Translations under genes and position numbers: made by a program
Notes under the pieces: model-generated
The model's database searches: none
What the model was told of the DNA's origin: nothing
What the model saw: only the letters and a program-made list of their open reading frames with translations
Assembly: GCF_000400995.2 (NCBI RefSeq)
Contig: NZ_DF238926.1
Location: 1 to 64,000 of the forward strand
DNA length: 64,000 nucleotides
Origin: Acidovorax sp. MR-S7
GTDB taxonomy: Bacteria > Pseudomonadota > Gammaproteobacteria > Burkholderiales > Burkholderiaceae_C
Reading direction: 5' to 3'
Shown here: piece after piece, positions 33,948 to 42,554 of the stretch
Numbering within the stretch: the stretch's first letter is position 1
How the letters are laid out: the number at the start of each line of letters is the position of its first letter

Positions 33948-34020
33948 GCCGGCCGCACCTCGCCGGCCGCACCTCGCCGGCCGCACCTCGCCGGTCGCAC
34001 CTGGCCGGCTGCACCTGGCC
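33948..34020. repeat. 14-bp tandem repeat (five units)
   Basis: Five consecutive units of GCCGGCCGCACCTC (three exact, two with one or two changes) plus a partial sixth. It fills the gap between the acetoacetyl-CoA synthetase start and the stop codon of the next minus-strand gene, which it touches. Unit number may vary between strains. Confidence 0.9.
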
Positions 34021-34260
34021 TCAGCGCCGCGGCTGCTCCGTCACGCTGGTGATGGCATAGCCCTTGTCGCGCAGCTGCCGTCCGGGCTCGGGAATACCAA
34101 GGTCGTTCCAGTGCGCCTGGGTTTCGTCCCGTTCCACGGCGCGGTGCTCGCAGTTCCAATCGGTATTGATGGCCTCCTGCGGTATGGGCTTGCCCTCGGG
34201 CACGGCCAGATGGGAATAACGCCCCTCGGCTTCGGATCGGCGGTAGATGTCCACGCGCAT
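34021..34260 (-). CDS. Small conserved protein (DUF6139-like)
   Basis: A 79-residue protein starting MRVDIYRRSEAEGRYSHLAV, with EGKPIPQEAINTDWNCEH and GYAITSV near the end. It resembles short proteins of the DUF6139 type that I associate with Burkholderiales; function unknown. It is probably cytosolic; no hydrophobic helix. The longer reading frame up to 34434 is rejected because the conserved text begins only at 34260 and the extension overlaps the divergent ubiM promoter. Confidence 0.6.
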   Translation of the reverse strand: MRVDIYRRSEAEGRYSHLAVPEGKPIPQEAINTDWNCEHRAVERDETQAHWNDLGIPEPGRQLRDKGYAITSVTEQPRR

Positions 34261-34432
34261 GTCGGGTCCTTTGCTTGCTGGTTGCAGGGTTCTCCACTGT
34301 AGTGAGACCATCGCCCGCCCGGCGTAGGAAGCGGCCGCATGGCCGCCGTGCTTGACGCAAGGCAAGATCGCCGCTTTCTGCCCTGCCGACAATTGCCCGC
34401 TGTTGCCACTGCCGGCGGCCTGTTTCTGAATC

Positions 34433-35698
34433 ATGACAACACAAGACGTTTCCTCTCAGCGCAGCGACGTGCTCGTCGTGGGTGCGGGGCCTGCCGGGCT
34501 GTCGCTGGCGGCCTCGCTGGCCCAGGCCGGCATGCAGGTCACGGTGCTGGAGCAGCAACCCGCCTCCACGCTGGCCACGCCCCCGGCCGACGGGCGCGAG
34601 ATTGCACTCACCCACCCCAGCGTGGCGACGCTGCAGCGCATCGGCAGCTGGCAGCGCCTGGCCGCGCACGAGGTCGGCTTGCTGCGCGAGGCGCAGGTGC
34701 ACGACGGCCCCGTGGGCCAGCGCGGGGCCATGCAGCTGCACGCAGGCGGCAGCGGCGTCCAGCATCTGGGCTGGATCGTGCCCAACCATGCGCTGCGCCG
34801 CACGGCCTACGAAGTGGCCGCGCACACGCCCGGCGTACGACTGGTCACCGAGGCACGCGTCACGCGCGTGGCCGTCACGCCCGCGCATGCCGAGCTGGAA
34901 TACACCGACACCCGCAACCTCGACGCAGCGCCACTGCGTCTGCAGGCCCCGCTGCTGGTGGCTGCCGACAGCCGCTTTTCCGCCACGCGGCGCCAGTTGG
35001 GCATTGGCGCGGCCATGCACGACTTCGGCCGCACGGTCATCGTCTGCCGCCTGCGCCATGAGCTGCCCCACCACGAGGTCGCGCACGAGTGCTTCGGCTA
35101 CGAGCAGACGCTGGCGATCCTGCCGCTGCCGGGCGACCTGGTCGATGGCGCGCCGATGTGCTCGGCCGTGGTCACCACCGGCGCGGCGCATGCGCAGGAG
35201 CTGCTGGCACTGCCCCCTGAGGCATTCGCCGCACGCGTACAAGCCCAGTTCAAGGACCGCCTGGGCGCCATGCGGCTGGTGGGCGAGCGCCACGCCTACC
35301 CGCTGGTCGCCGTGTATGCGCACCGCTTCGCCGCCGCGCGCTGCGCGCTGCTGGGTGACGCGGCCGTCGGCATGCACCCGGTGACGGCGCACGGGTTCAA
35401 CCTGGGGCTGGCGGGTGTGGACAGCCTCACGCGCACTCTCACCCAGGCACGCGAGCGCGGCGCGGACATCGGCGCCGCCAGCGTGCTGGAGGGTTACGCA
35501 CGCGGCCATCACCGCCACGCCTGGCCGCTGTACCAGGGCACGAATGCCATCGTGCGCCTGTACACCGACGACCGGCCGCTGCCCCGCCTGCTGCGCCAGG
35601 TGGTGCTGGCGGGCGCCAACCGGCTGCCGCCCCTCAAGGGCGCCATCGTGAGCCAGCTCACAGGCCGGCGCCCCGCCTGGCCCAGCGCCGCACCTTAG
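34433..35698 (+). CDS. ubiM: FAD-dependent ubiquinone hydroxylase, UbiM type
   Basis: A 421-residue flavoprotein monooxygenase of the UbiH/UbiF/UbiI family. The FAD fingerprint VVGAGPAGLSLAASLAQAG is near residues 14-32, and the second FAD motif is LLGDAAVGMHPVTAHGFNLG then L. A middle segment ends LVAADSRFSATRR, as in aromatic-ring hydroxylases. In Acidovorax-like bacteria the UbiM branch can hydroxylate one or more ring positions of ubiquinone. Membership of UbiM rather than UbiF is judged from organism and overall look, so the symbol is moderately certain. Confidence 0.75.
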   Translation: MTTQDVSSQRSDVLVVGAGPAGLSLAASLAQAGMQVTVLEQQPASTLATPPADGREIALTHPSVATLQRIGSWQRLAAHEVGLLREAQVHDGPVGQRGAMQLHAGGSGVQHLGWIVPNHALRRTAYEVAAHTPGVRLVTEARVTRVAVTPAHAELEYTDTRNLDAAPLRLQAPLLVAADSRFSATRRQLGIGAAMHDFGRTVIVCRLRHELPHHEVAHECFGYEQTLAILPLPGDLVDGAPMCSAVVTTGAAHAQELLALPPEAFAARVQAQFKDRLGAMRLVGERHAYPLVAVYAHRFAAARCALLGDAAVGMHPVTAHGFNLGLAGVDSLTRTLTQARERGADIGAASVLEGYARGHHRHAWPLYQGTNAIVRLYTDDRPLPRLLRQVVLAGANRLPPLKGAIVSQLTGRRPAWPSAAP

Positions 35699-35785
35699 CG
35701 CGCACACCGCCATTCAACTGGAGGGGCAGGCACTCGCTGCCTGTCCCGGCCAGCGTCCTGCGGCACACTCATCCATAATGGCCGC

Positions 35786-36796
35786 ATGGACAACCTGTTG
35801 GACCATCTCTGCGAGACCGTCACCCGCGCACGCACCGTCGAAGAGCTCACCCGGCCGCTGCTGGAGCTGCTGGAAGACATCACCGGGTTCGAATCCACCT
35901 ACCTCACGGTGGTGGACCTGGAGCGGGGTGTGCAGCGTGTGCTGTACGCGCGCAACACGCGCCAGATGCAGATCCCCGAGGGACTGAGCGTGCCCTGGCA
36001 CGACACGTTGTGCAAACGCGCGCTGGACGAGGGCCGACCCTTCACCGCCGACGTGGGGCAATGCTGGGGCGATTCGCAGGCCGCCGCCGCGCTGGGCATC
36101 CAGACCTACGCCAGCACACCGGTGCGCATGTCCGACGGCCAGCTCTACGGCACGCTTTGCGCCGCCAGCGACGAGCGCCAGGAGCTCACTTCGCAGGCGC
36201 GCAACGCGCTGACGCTGTTCGCGCGGCTCATTGGCCAGCAGGTCGAGCGCGAACAGCTGCTGCAGCAATTGCTGCAGGCCAATGCCCGGCTGGCGGCCTA
36301 TGCGGCGACCGATGCCCTTACCGGCCTACCCAACCGCCGCGCGCTGCGCGAAATGCTGCACCAGCAACTGGCGCAAGGCGCGCGCCAGGGCACGGCGGTG
36401 CTGATCGCCTTCATGGACCTGGACGGTTTCAAGGCGATCAACGACACCTATGGCCACGAGGTGGGCGACCTCTTCCTGGCCGACATGGCCGAGCGGCTGC
36501 GCGGCGCCGCGCGCGCGCAGGACTTCGTCGCACGCTACGGGGGCGATGAGTTCGTGGCCGTAGGCCCCGGCCCCGCGCTCGGCCCGGCGCTGGAGGCGGC
36601 CCGCCAGGGGTTCGGCCAGCGTCTGGCACAGGCCACGCGCGGGCGCTTTGGCGGGGCGGGCGCCCCCATCGACTACGCCGGCGCCAGCGTGGGTGTGATC
36701 GCCGTGCTCCCCAACGGCATGACGGCCGACGAGGCGCTGCGCGAGGCCGACCGCGCCATGTACGCCGCTAAGAAGGCGCGCCGCGCCGTGCGCTGA
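35786..36796 (+). CDS. GAF-GGDEF diguanylate cyclase
   Basis: A 336-residue signalling enzyme. A GAF domain occupies residues ~5-160 (EDITGFESTYLTVVDLERGV; STPVRMSDGQLYGTLCAAS). The GGDEF domain spans ~175-335, starting ATDALTGLPNRRALREML, with an intact RYGGDEF active site near residue 252. An RxxD inhibitory I-site (RAQD) sits five residues before GGDEF, so product inhibition by c-di-GMP is expected. It is soluble, with no membrane span. No EAL partner is in the window. The GAF ligand is unknown. Confidence 0.92.
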   Translation: MDNLLDHLCETVTRARTVEELTRPLLELLEDITGFESTYLTVVDLERGVQRVLYARNTRQMQIPEGLSVPWHDTLCKRALDEGRPFTADVGQCWGDSQAAAALGIQTYASTPVRMSDGQLYGTLCAASDERQELTSQARNALTLFARLIGQQVEREQLLQQLLQANARLAAYAATDALTGLPNRRALREMLHQQLAQGARQGTAVLIAFMDLDGFKAINDTYGHEVGDLFLADMAERLRGAARAQDFVARYGGDEFVAVGPGPALGPALEAARQGFGQRLAQATRGRFGGAGAPIDYAGASVGVIAVLPNGMTADEALREADRAMYAAKKARRAVR

Positions 36797-36874
36797 ACAA
36801 GCCCCCGCACGGGCATGCGCGGCAGGGGGCCGGGATAATCCGCCGCTCTGCCAGCCCCCTCCACCCCTCTGCCC

Positions 36875-38785
36875 ATGCCCGCAGCCCTGCCCCGCGTGCT
36901 GTCCGTCATCCCGCCGATGACGCAGCTCAACACGCCCTACCCCTCCACCGCCTACCTCACGGGCTTTCTGCGCTCGCGCGGCGTGCCGGCGTGGCAGGAG
37001 GACTTGGCGATCGCGCTGGTGTTGCGGTTGCTCTCGCGCGACGGTCTCGCGCAGGTCGCCGAAAGGGCGCGGGCCTTGCCCGCAAACGCGCAGAGCCCGG
37101 CGGTGCAGTCCTTTCTTGCGCAGCAGGAGCGGTACCTGGCCACCATCGGCCCAGCCATGGCCTTTTTGCAGGGCCGCGACAACACACTCGCACACCGCAT
37201 CGTGGGCCGCCACTACCTGCCGGAAGGGCCGCGCTTCGCGGCGCTGGACGTGTACGAGGACGACGGCAGCGGCGACCCGCTGGGCTGGGCCTTCGGCGCC
37301 CTGGGCCTGACCGACAAGGCCAAGCATCTGGCCACGCTGTACCTCAACGACCTGGCGGACGTGCTGCAGGGCGCCGTGGACGCGCGTTTCGAGTTTGTGC
37401 GATACGCCGAACAGCTCGCCGGCAGCCAGCCGACGTTCGACCCGCTGGCCGACGCGCTGGTGCAGGCGCCGACCCTCGTGGACGAGGTGCTGCAGCAGCT
37501 CACCCATGAGGCCGTCGCGCGCCACCAACCCGGCGTGGTGCTGCTCTCGGTGCCCTTCCCGGGCTCGGTGTACGGCGCGTTTCGCATTGCCCAGGCCATC
37601 AAGGCACAGCACCCGCACATCGTCACCGTGCTGGGCGGCGGCTTCGTCAACACCGAGCTGCGCGAGCTGGCCGACCCACGGGTGTTCGATTTCTTCGACT
37701 ACGTGACGCTGGACGCCGGCGAGCGCCCGCTGCTCGCGCTGCTGGAGCACCTGCAAGGCCAGCGCGGGCGCCAGCGGCTGGTGCGCACCTTTGTGCGCAA
37801 TGACGATGGTGCCGTGCAGTACGTCCACCTGGCGGAGCCCGACGTCGCCTTTGCCGAGATCGGCACGCCCACCTGGGTCGGCCTGCCGCTTCAGCGCTAT
37901 CTGTCGCTGCTGGACATGCTCAACCCCATGCACCGCCTCTGGAGCGACGGGCGCTGGAACAAGCTCACCGTGGCCCACGGCTGCTACTGGAAGAAGTGCA
38001 GCTTCTGCGACGTGAATCTGGACTACATCGGCCGCTACGAGGGCGCCAGCGCCCAGGTGCTGGCCGACCGCATCGCGGCCATCGTGGCCGAGACGGGGCA
38101 GACGGGCTTCCACTTCGTCGATGAAGCCGCGCCGCCGAAGGCGCTCAAGGCCCTGGCCAGCGAACTCATCGCGCGCGGCACGGGCATTTCGTGGTGGGGC
38201 AACGTGCGCTTCGAGAAAACTTTCACGCCCGATCTGGCGGAGCTGCTGGCCGACTCGGGCTGCATCGCCATCTCCGGCGGACTGGAGGTCGCCTCCGACC
38301 GGCTGCTCGCGCTCATGAAGAAGGGCGTTTCCGTCGATCAGGTGGCGCGCGTGACGCGGGCCTTCAGCGACGCGGGCATCCTCGTGCACGCCTACCTGAT
38401 GTACGGCTTTCCCACGCAGACGGTGCAGGACACGGTGGATGCACTGGAATACGTGCGCCAGCTCTTCGAGAACGGCTGCATCCAGAGCGGCTTCTTCCAC
38501 CGTTTCGCCTGCACCGTGCATTCCCCCGTGGGGCAGAACCCCGGGGAATACGGCATCGCCCTCGCCCCGCTGCCGCCGGGCGGCTTCGCGAAGAACGACG
38601 TGGCCTTCACCGACCCCACGGGCACCGACCACGACGCGCTGGGCGCGGGGCTGAAGAAGGCCATCTACAACTACATGCACGGCATCGGCCTGGAGGAGGA
38701 CGTGCGCATGTGGTTCCCCTTCAAGGTGCCCAAGACCACGGTGCGGCGCGACCGCATCGCGCGGGCGCTGCAGACACGGCCTTGA
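36875..38785 (+). CDS. Stand-alone B12-binding-type radical SAM protein
   Basis: A 636-residue radical SAM protein. The cluster motif is Cys370, Cys375 and Cys378 in HGCYWKKCSFC, a C-x4-C-x2-C spacing rather than the usual C-x3-C-x2-C. Glycine-rich SAM-binding text follows (FVDEAAPPKALKALA; ISGGLEVASDRLLALMKKGV; YLMYGFPTQT). The first ~250 residues hold a Rossmann-like region (PGVVLLSVPFPGSVYGAFRI, VTVLGGGFVNTEL) like B12-binding domains, but no D-x-H-x-x-G cobalamin loop is seen. It lies alone, with no precursor peptide or partner enzyme nearby. Substrate unknown. Confidence 0.85.
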   Translation: MPAALPRVLSVIPPMTQLNTPYPSTAYLTGFLRSRGVPAWQEDLAIALVLRLLSRDGLAQVAERARALPANAQSPAVQSFLAQQERYLATIGPAMAFLQGRDNTLAHRIVGRHYLPEGPRFAALDVYEDDGSGDPLGWAFGALGLTDKAKHLATLYLNDLADVLQGAVDARFEFVRYAEQLAGSQPTFDPLADALVQAPTLVDEVLQQLTHEAVARHQPGVVLLSVPFPGSVYGAFRIAQAIKAQHPHIVTVLGGGFVNTELRELADPRVFDFFDYVTLDAGERPLLALLEHLQGQRGRQRLVRTFVRNDDGAVQYVHLAEPDVAFAEIGTPTWVGLPLQRYLSLLDMLNPMHRLWSDGRWNKLTVAHGCYWKKCSFCDVNLDYIGRYEGASAQVLADRIAAIVAETGQTGFHFVDEAAPPKALKALASELIARGTGISWWGNVRFEKTFTPDLAELLADSGCIAISGGLEVASDRLLALMKKGVSVDQVARVTRAFSDAGILVHAYLMYGFPTQTVQDTVDALEYVRQLFENGCIQSGFFHRFACTVHSPVGQNPGEYGIALAPLPPGGFAKNDVAFTDPTGTDHDALGAGLKKAIYNYMHGIGLEEDVRMWFPFKVPKTTVRRDRIARALQTRP

Positions 38786-38789
38786 ACTC

Positions 38790-38846
38790 CTGTTTTCATA
38801 GCTGTTTGCGCTTGTCCAGCAAGCGCTAGAGGCCTATTTCATTCAA
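38790..38846 (+). repeat. Dispersed hairpin repeat after the radical SAM gene
   Basis: CTGTTTTCATAGCTGTTTGC, then GCTTGTCCAGCAAGCGCTAG and AGGCCTATTTC, starting 4 bases after the stop codon. It probably contributes to transcript termination before the permease gene. Confidence 0.8.
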
Positions 38847-38909
38847 AATCTCCAGCCGCACTGAAAACCCCCTACCATCGCTCCACTTTTCACACCACGG
38901 AGGAAGCAG

Positions 38910-40199
38910 ATGGGGATGTTTCAATGGAACGAGCGCCCGGCAGAGGTGCTGCAGTCGGGCGGCGTGATCGGGCCCGACGAGCGCCTGCCCTGGCCGCAGA
39001 CGGGGCTGATGGGCATCCAGCACGTGATCGCGATGTTCGGCTCCACGGTGCTGGCGCCGATCCTCATGGGGTTCGACCCCAACCTGGCGGTGTTCATGAG
39101 CGGCATCGGCACGCTGATCTTCTTCCTCATCACCGGCGGCAAGGTGCCGAGCTACCTGGGCTCGTCGTTCGCGTTCATCGGCGTGGTGATCGCGGCCACG
39201 GCCTATGCGGGCAAGGGGCCCAACGCCAACGTGGGCGTGGCGCTGGGCGGCATCATCGCCTGCGGGCTGGTCTACACGCTGGTGGGCGTGGTGGTGCACC
39301 TGATCGGCACGGGCTGGATCGAGCGCTTCATGCCGCCCGTGGTGACGGGCGCGGTGGTGGCGGTGATCGGGCTGAACCTGGCCGCCATCCCCGTCAAGAA
39401 CATGGCGGCCAACAACTTCGAGGCATGGATGCAGGCGCTCACCTTCGTCTGCGTGGCGCTGGTGGCGGTGTTCACGCGGGGCATGCTGCAGCGCCTGCTG
39501 ATCCTCGTGGGCCTGATCCTGGCGAGCATCGCCTACGCCGTGCTCACCAACGGCCTGGGCCTGGGCAAGCCGGTGGACGTGTCGGGCATCGCCAATGCGG
39601 CATGGTTCGGCATGCCGCAGTTCCACGCGCCGGTGTTCAGCGCGCCGGCCATGCTGCTGATCGTGCCCGTGGTCATCATCCTGGTGGCCGAGAACCTGGG
39701 CCACATCAAGGCCGTGACGGCCATGACGGGCAAGAACCTCGACCAGTACATGGGCCGCGCCTTCATCGGCGACGGCGTGGCGACGATGGTCAGCGGCGCT
39801 GCCGGCGGCACGGGCGTGACCACCTATGCCGAGAACATCGGCGTGATGGCCGCCACGCGCATCTATTCCACCGCCGTGTTCCTGGTGGCGGCCGTGCTGG
39901 CGGTGCTGCTGGGCTTTTCGCCGAAGTTCGGCGCGCTGATCCAGGCGATCCCGCTGCCGGTGATGGGCGGCGTCTCCATCGTGGTGTTCGGCCTGATCGC
40001 CATCGCGGGCGCCAAGATCTGGGTGGACAACCGCGTGGACTTCTCGCAGAACAAGAACCTGATCGTGGCGGCCATCACCGTGATCCTGGGCACGGGCGAA
40101 TTCACGCTGAAGTTCGGCGACTTCGCGCTGGGCGGCATCGGCACGGCGACGTTCGGGGCGATCCTGCTGTACGCGCTGCTCGACCGCGGGCGCAACTGA
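38910..40199 (+). CDS. Uracil/xanthine permease (NCS2 family, UraA/RutG-like)
   Basis: A 429-residue NCS2 transporter with about 12-14 hydrophobic segments. Family marks include GIQHVIAMFGSTVLAPILMG, SSFAFIGVV, ENLGHIKAVTAMTGKNLDQ and SGAAGGTGVTTYAENIGVMA, which carry the Glu residues used for pyrimidine binding in UraA. Likely substrate uracil, possibly xanthine; proton-coupled uptake across the inner membrane. It is flanked by a repeat upstream and ends one base before the convergent zinc-ribbon gene. Confidence 0.88.
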   Translation: MGMFQWNERPAEVLQSGGVIGPDERLPWPQTGLMGIQHVIAMFGSTVLAPILMGFDPNLAVFMSGIGTLIFFLITGGKVPSYLGSSFAFIGVVIAATAYAGKGPNANVGVALGGIIACGLVYTLVGVVVHLIGTGWIERFMPPVVTGAVVAVIGLNLAAIPVKNMAANNFEAWMQALTFVCVALVAVFTRGMLQRLLILVGLILASIAYAVLTNGLGLGKPVDVSGIANAAWFGMPQFHAPVFSAPAMLLIVPVVIILVAENLGHIKAVTAMTGKNLDQYMGRAFIGDGVATMVSGAAGGTGVTTYAENIGVMAATRIYSTAVFLVAAVLAVLLGFSPKFGALIQAIPLPVMGGVSIVVFGLIAIAGAKIWVDNRVDFSQNKNLIVAAITVILGTGEFTLKFGDFALGGIGTATFGAILLYALLDRGRN

Positions 40200-40931
40200 C
40201 TAGCGCCGCAGCAGCGACCAGACCAGCTCGATGCCGGCGGTGAGCAGGTCGAAGCGCTCGTCGCCGCGCCCTTCCAGCCGCTCGCGCTGGCGCGCGCGTT
40301 CCTCGCGCGTGCGGTTGCGCTCCAGCGCGACGAGCGCATCGGCCAGCGTATCGGGCGAGCGGTCGTCGGCCGGGGCGGTGCGCTGCGCCGCGCGGCCATG
40401 GCGCGCGAGGGCCTTGTCCACGGCCTGCGGGTCGAGCAGCGAGAGGGCCGAGCGGCAGTAGGGGCAGGCGTGGTCGTTGCGGATGTCCACCGTGCCTCCG
40501 CAGCTCGTGCAGGCGATGGTGCCCACGCGCTCGGCCAGGGCCTCGATCTCCACCTTCGAGAGGTGGCGCACGAAGCCCTTTTCCACCATGAACGAGCCGA
40601 AAGTCGAAAAGCGCCCGTGCCGCGCGGCGCAGCGGTAGGTGACGTAGCGCCCGCCCTGGGCCACGTCGTAGCCCTTGACCAGCGCCTTGCTGCAGCGCGG
40701 GCACTGCAGGCGCTCGGACAGCGGGTGGTGCGCGTCGCCGCCATGGTCGTGCAGCAGCTCGAACAGCTCCAGCACGGCCGCGGGGGCCAGGCGCGTGTTC
40801 TCCTGCGGGTCGAACCACATGCCCTGGCAGGCGAAGCACAGGTCCAGCTCCAGCGTGCCTCCGCCGTTCGCGGCGAAGCGGCGGATGTCCGTGGGTTGGC
40901 GGCAGGAAGGGCAGCGCGGCGTGAAGGGCAT
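40200..40931 (-). CDS. Multi-zinc-ribbon protein with TFIIB-type zinc fingers
   Basis: A 243-residue soluble protein with several CxxC pairs: CPSC (residues 8-11), CFACQGMWFD (a zf-TFIIB signature), CPRC, CTSC and CPYC. These would form two to three zinc ribbons. The C-terminal third is charged and helical (ERNRTREERARQRERLEGRG). The function is not known; such proteins may bind nucleic acid or act as metal-linked scaffolds. It ends directly against the permease stop, and is divergent from the CoA-transferase at 41019. Confidence 0.78.
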   Translation of the reverse strand: MPFTPRCPSCRQPTDIRRFAANGGGTLELDLCFACQGMWFDPQENTRLAPAAVLELFELLHDHGGDAHHPLSERLQCPRCSKALVKGYDVAQGGRYVTYRCAARHGRFSTFGSFMVEKGFVRHLSKVEIEALAERVGTIACTSCGGTVDIRNDHACPYCRSALSLLDPQAVDKALARHGRAAQRTAPADDRSPDTLADALVALERNRTREERARQRERLEGRGDERFDLLTAGIELVWSLLRR

Positions 40932-41018
40932 GGTGGCGGCGATCGTAGCGCCGACCCGACTCAGGGTTAACCCTTGTTACACCCATTAAGATCGGGCGTC
41001 TTTCCGCCTGGAGTCCGT
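40932..41018. promoter_or_regulatory. Divergent promoter region with GGGTTAACCC palindrome
   Basis: Eighty-seven bases between the zinc-ribbon gene and the CoA-transferase. GGGTTAACCC at 40964-40973 is a perfect 10-base palindrome, followed by TTGTTACACCCATTAAG, which could hold promoter elements. A GGAG ribosome site at 41010-41013 supports the GTG start at 41019. Confidence 0.5.
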
Positions 41019-42539
41019 GTGTCCTCTTCGTCCGCCCCCCGCATCCAGAACCCCGCGCTACGCCGCAAGATCATGAGCGCGGCCGAGGCCGCCGCGCTGA
41101 TCCCGGCCGGCGCCACCGTCGGCATGAGCGGCTTCACCGGCGCGGGCTATCCCAAGCAGGTGCCGCAGGCGCTGGCCACGCGCATCCAGGCCGAGCACGC
41201 GGCGGGCCGGCCGTTCCAGATCGACCTGTGGACGGGCGCCTCCACCGCGCCGGAGCTCGACGGCGTGCTGGCCCAGGTGAACGGCCTGCGCCGGCGCCTG
41301 CCCTTCCAGTCCGACCCGCTGTGCCGCCAGCGCATCAACGCGGGCGAGATCGACTACGTGGACATCCACCTCTCGCACGTGGCGCAGCACGCGTGGTTCG
41401 GCTTCCTGGGCCGCATGCAGGTGGCGGTGGTGGAGGTGCTGGGCATCCTGCCCGACGGGCGGCTGATCCCCTCCACGGCCGTGGGCAACAACAAGACCTG
41501 GCTGGAGATCGCCGATCAGGTGATCCTGGAGGTGAATGCGCTGCCGCCCCTCGCGATGGAGGGCATGCACGACATCTACTACGGCACGGCCATCCCGCCG
41601 CGCCGCCAGCCCATCCACCTGACGCAGGCCACCGAGCGCATCGGAGAGCCCTACCTGCACGTCGATCCGGCCAAGGTGATCGCCGTGGTGGAGACCTGCC
41701 AGGGCGACCGCAACACGGCCTTCGCCCCGCCGGACGCGGTGTCCAACCAGATCGCGGCGCACATCATCGACTTCCTCGCGCACGAGGTGAAGATGGACCG
41801 CCTTCCGCAGAACATGCTGCCGCTGCAGTCGGGCGTGGGCAACGTGGCCAATGCCGTGCTGGCCGGGCTGCTGGACGGCCCCTTCGACCACCTGCTGGGC
41901 TTCACCGAGGTGCTGCAGGACGGCATGCTGGAGCTCATCAAGCGCGGCAAGATGACCGCCGCCTCGGCCACCGCCATTTCCCTGAGCGGCGAGGCGCAGA
42001 AGGAATTCAACGACCACATCGATTTCTACCGCGACCGCATCGTGCTGCGACCGCAGGAGATCAGCAACCACCCCGAGCTGGTGCGCCGCCTGGGCGTGAT
42101 CGCGATGAACGCGATGATCGAGGCCGACATCTACGGCAACATCAACTCCACCCACATCATGGGCACGGGGATGATGAACGGCATCGGCGGCTCGGGCGAC
42201 TACGCGCGCAACGGCTACCTCTCGTTCTTCGTCACGCCCTCGGTGGCCAAGGGCGGTGCGGTGAGCTGCATCGTGCCCATGGTCTCGCACGTGGACCACA
42301 CTGAGCACGACACGCAGATCATCGTCACCGAGCAGGGCCTGGCCGACCTGCGCGGCCTCTCGCCACGCCAGCGCGCGCAGGTCGTCATCGACCGCTGCGC
42401 CCACCCCGACTACCGCCCGCTGCTGCAGGACTACTTCGACCGCGCGCGGCGCCAGGGCGCGCAGCACACGCCGCACCTGCTGGGCGAGGCCCTGTCCTGG
42501 CACGACCGCTGCCTGCGCACCGGCAGCATGCAGCCCTGA
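41019..42539 (+). CDS. Acetyl-CoA hydrolase/succinyl-CoA:acetate CoA-transferase family protein
   Basis: A 506-residue class I CoA-transferase. The catalytic Glu is expected at residue 297 in GFTEVLQDGML. Other marks are SGFTGAGYPKQVPQAL, GIGGSGDYARNGYLSFF and VTEQGLADLRGLSPRQRA. Proteins of this subgroup interconvert succinyl-CoA or propionyl-CoA with acetate, linking to the TCA cycle. The GTG start at 41019 is chosen for its ribosome site; the upstream TTG at 40974 lies within promoter DNA. Confidence 0.88.
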   Translation: MSSSSAPRIQNPALRRKIMSAAEAAALIPAGATVGMSGFTGAGYPKQVPQALATRIQAEHAAGRPFQIDLWTGASTAPELDGVLAQVNGLRRRLPFQSDPLCRQRINAGEIDYVDIHLSHVAQHAWFGFLGRMQVAVVEVLGILPDGRLIPSTAVGNNKTWLEIADQVILEVNALPPLAMEGMHDIYYGTAIPPRRQPIHLTQATERIGEPYLHVDPAKVIAVVETCQGDRNTAFAPPDAVSNQIAAHIIDFLAHEVKMDRLPQNMLPLQSGVGNVANAVLAGLLDGPFDHLLGFTEVLQDGMLELIKRGKMTAASATAISLSGEAQKEFNDHIDFYRDRIVLRPQEISNHPELVRRLGVIAMNAMIEADIYGNINSTHIMGTGMMNGIGGSGDYARNGYLSFFVTPSVAKGGAVSCIVPMVSHVDHTEHDTQIIVTEQGLADLRGLSPRQRAQVVIDRCAHPDYRPLLQDYFDRARRQGAQHTPHLLGEALSWHDRCLRTGSMQP

Positions 42540-42554
42540 GGGCCGCGCCGGCGG

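Noticed and set aside
33948-34020. Tandem repeat as a CRISPR array
   Set aside because: The 14-base units are contiguous with no spacers and no cas genes are nearby; it is a simple minisatellite.
34261-34434. N-terminal extension of the small DUF6139-like gene to 34434
   Set aside because: The extension has no conserved text, overlaps the divergent ubiM start, and the conserved protein begins at 34260.
36875-38785. Radical SAM gene as part of a RiPP cluster
   Set aside because: No small precursor ORF, peptidase or transporter flanks it; neighbours are a diguanylate cyclase and a nucleobase permease.
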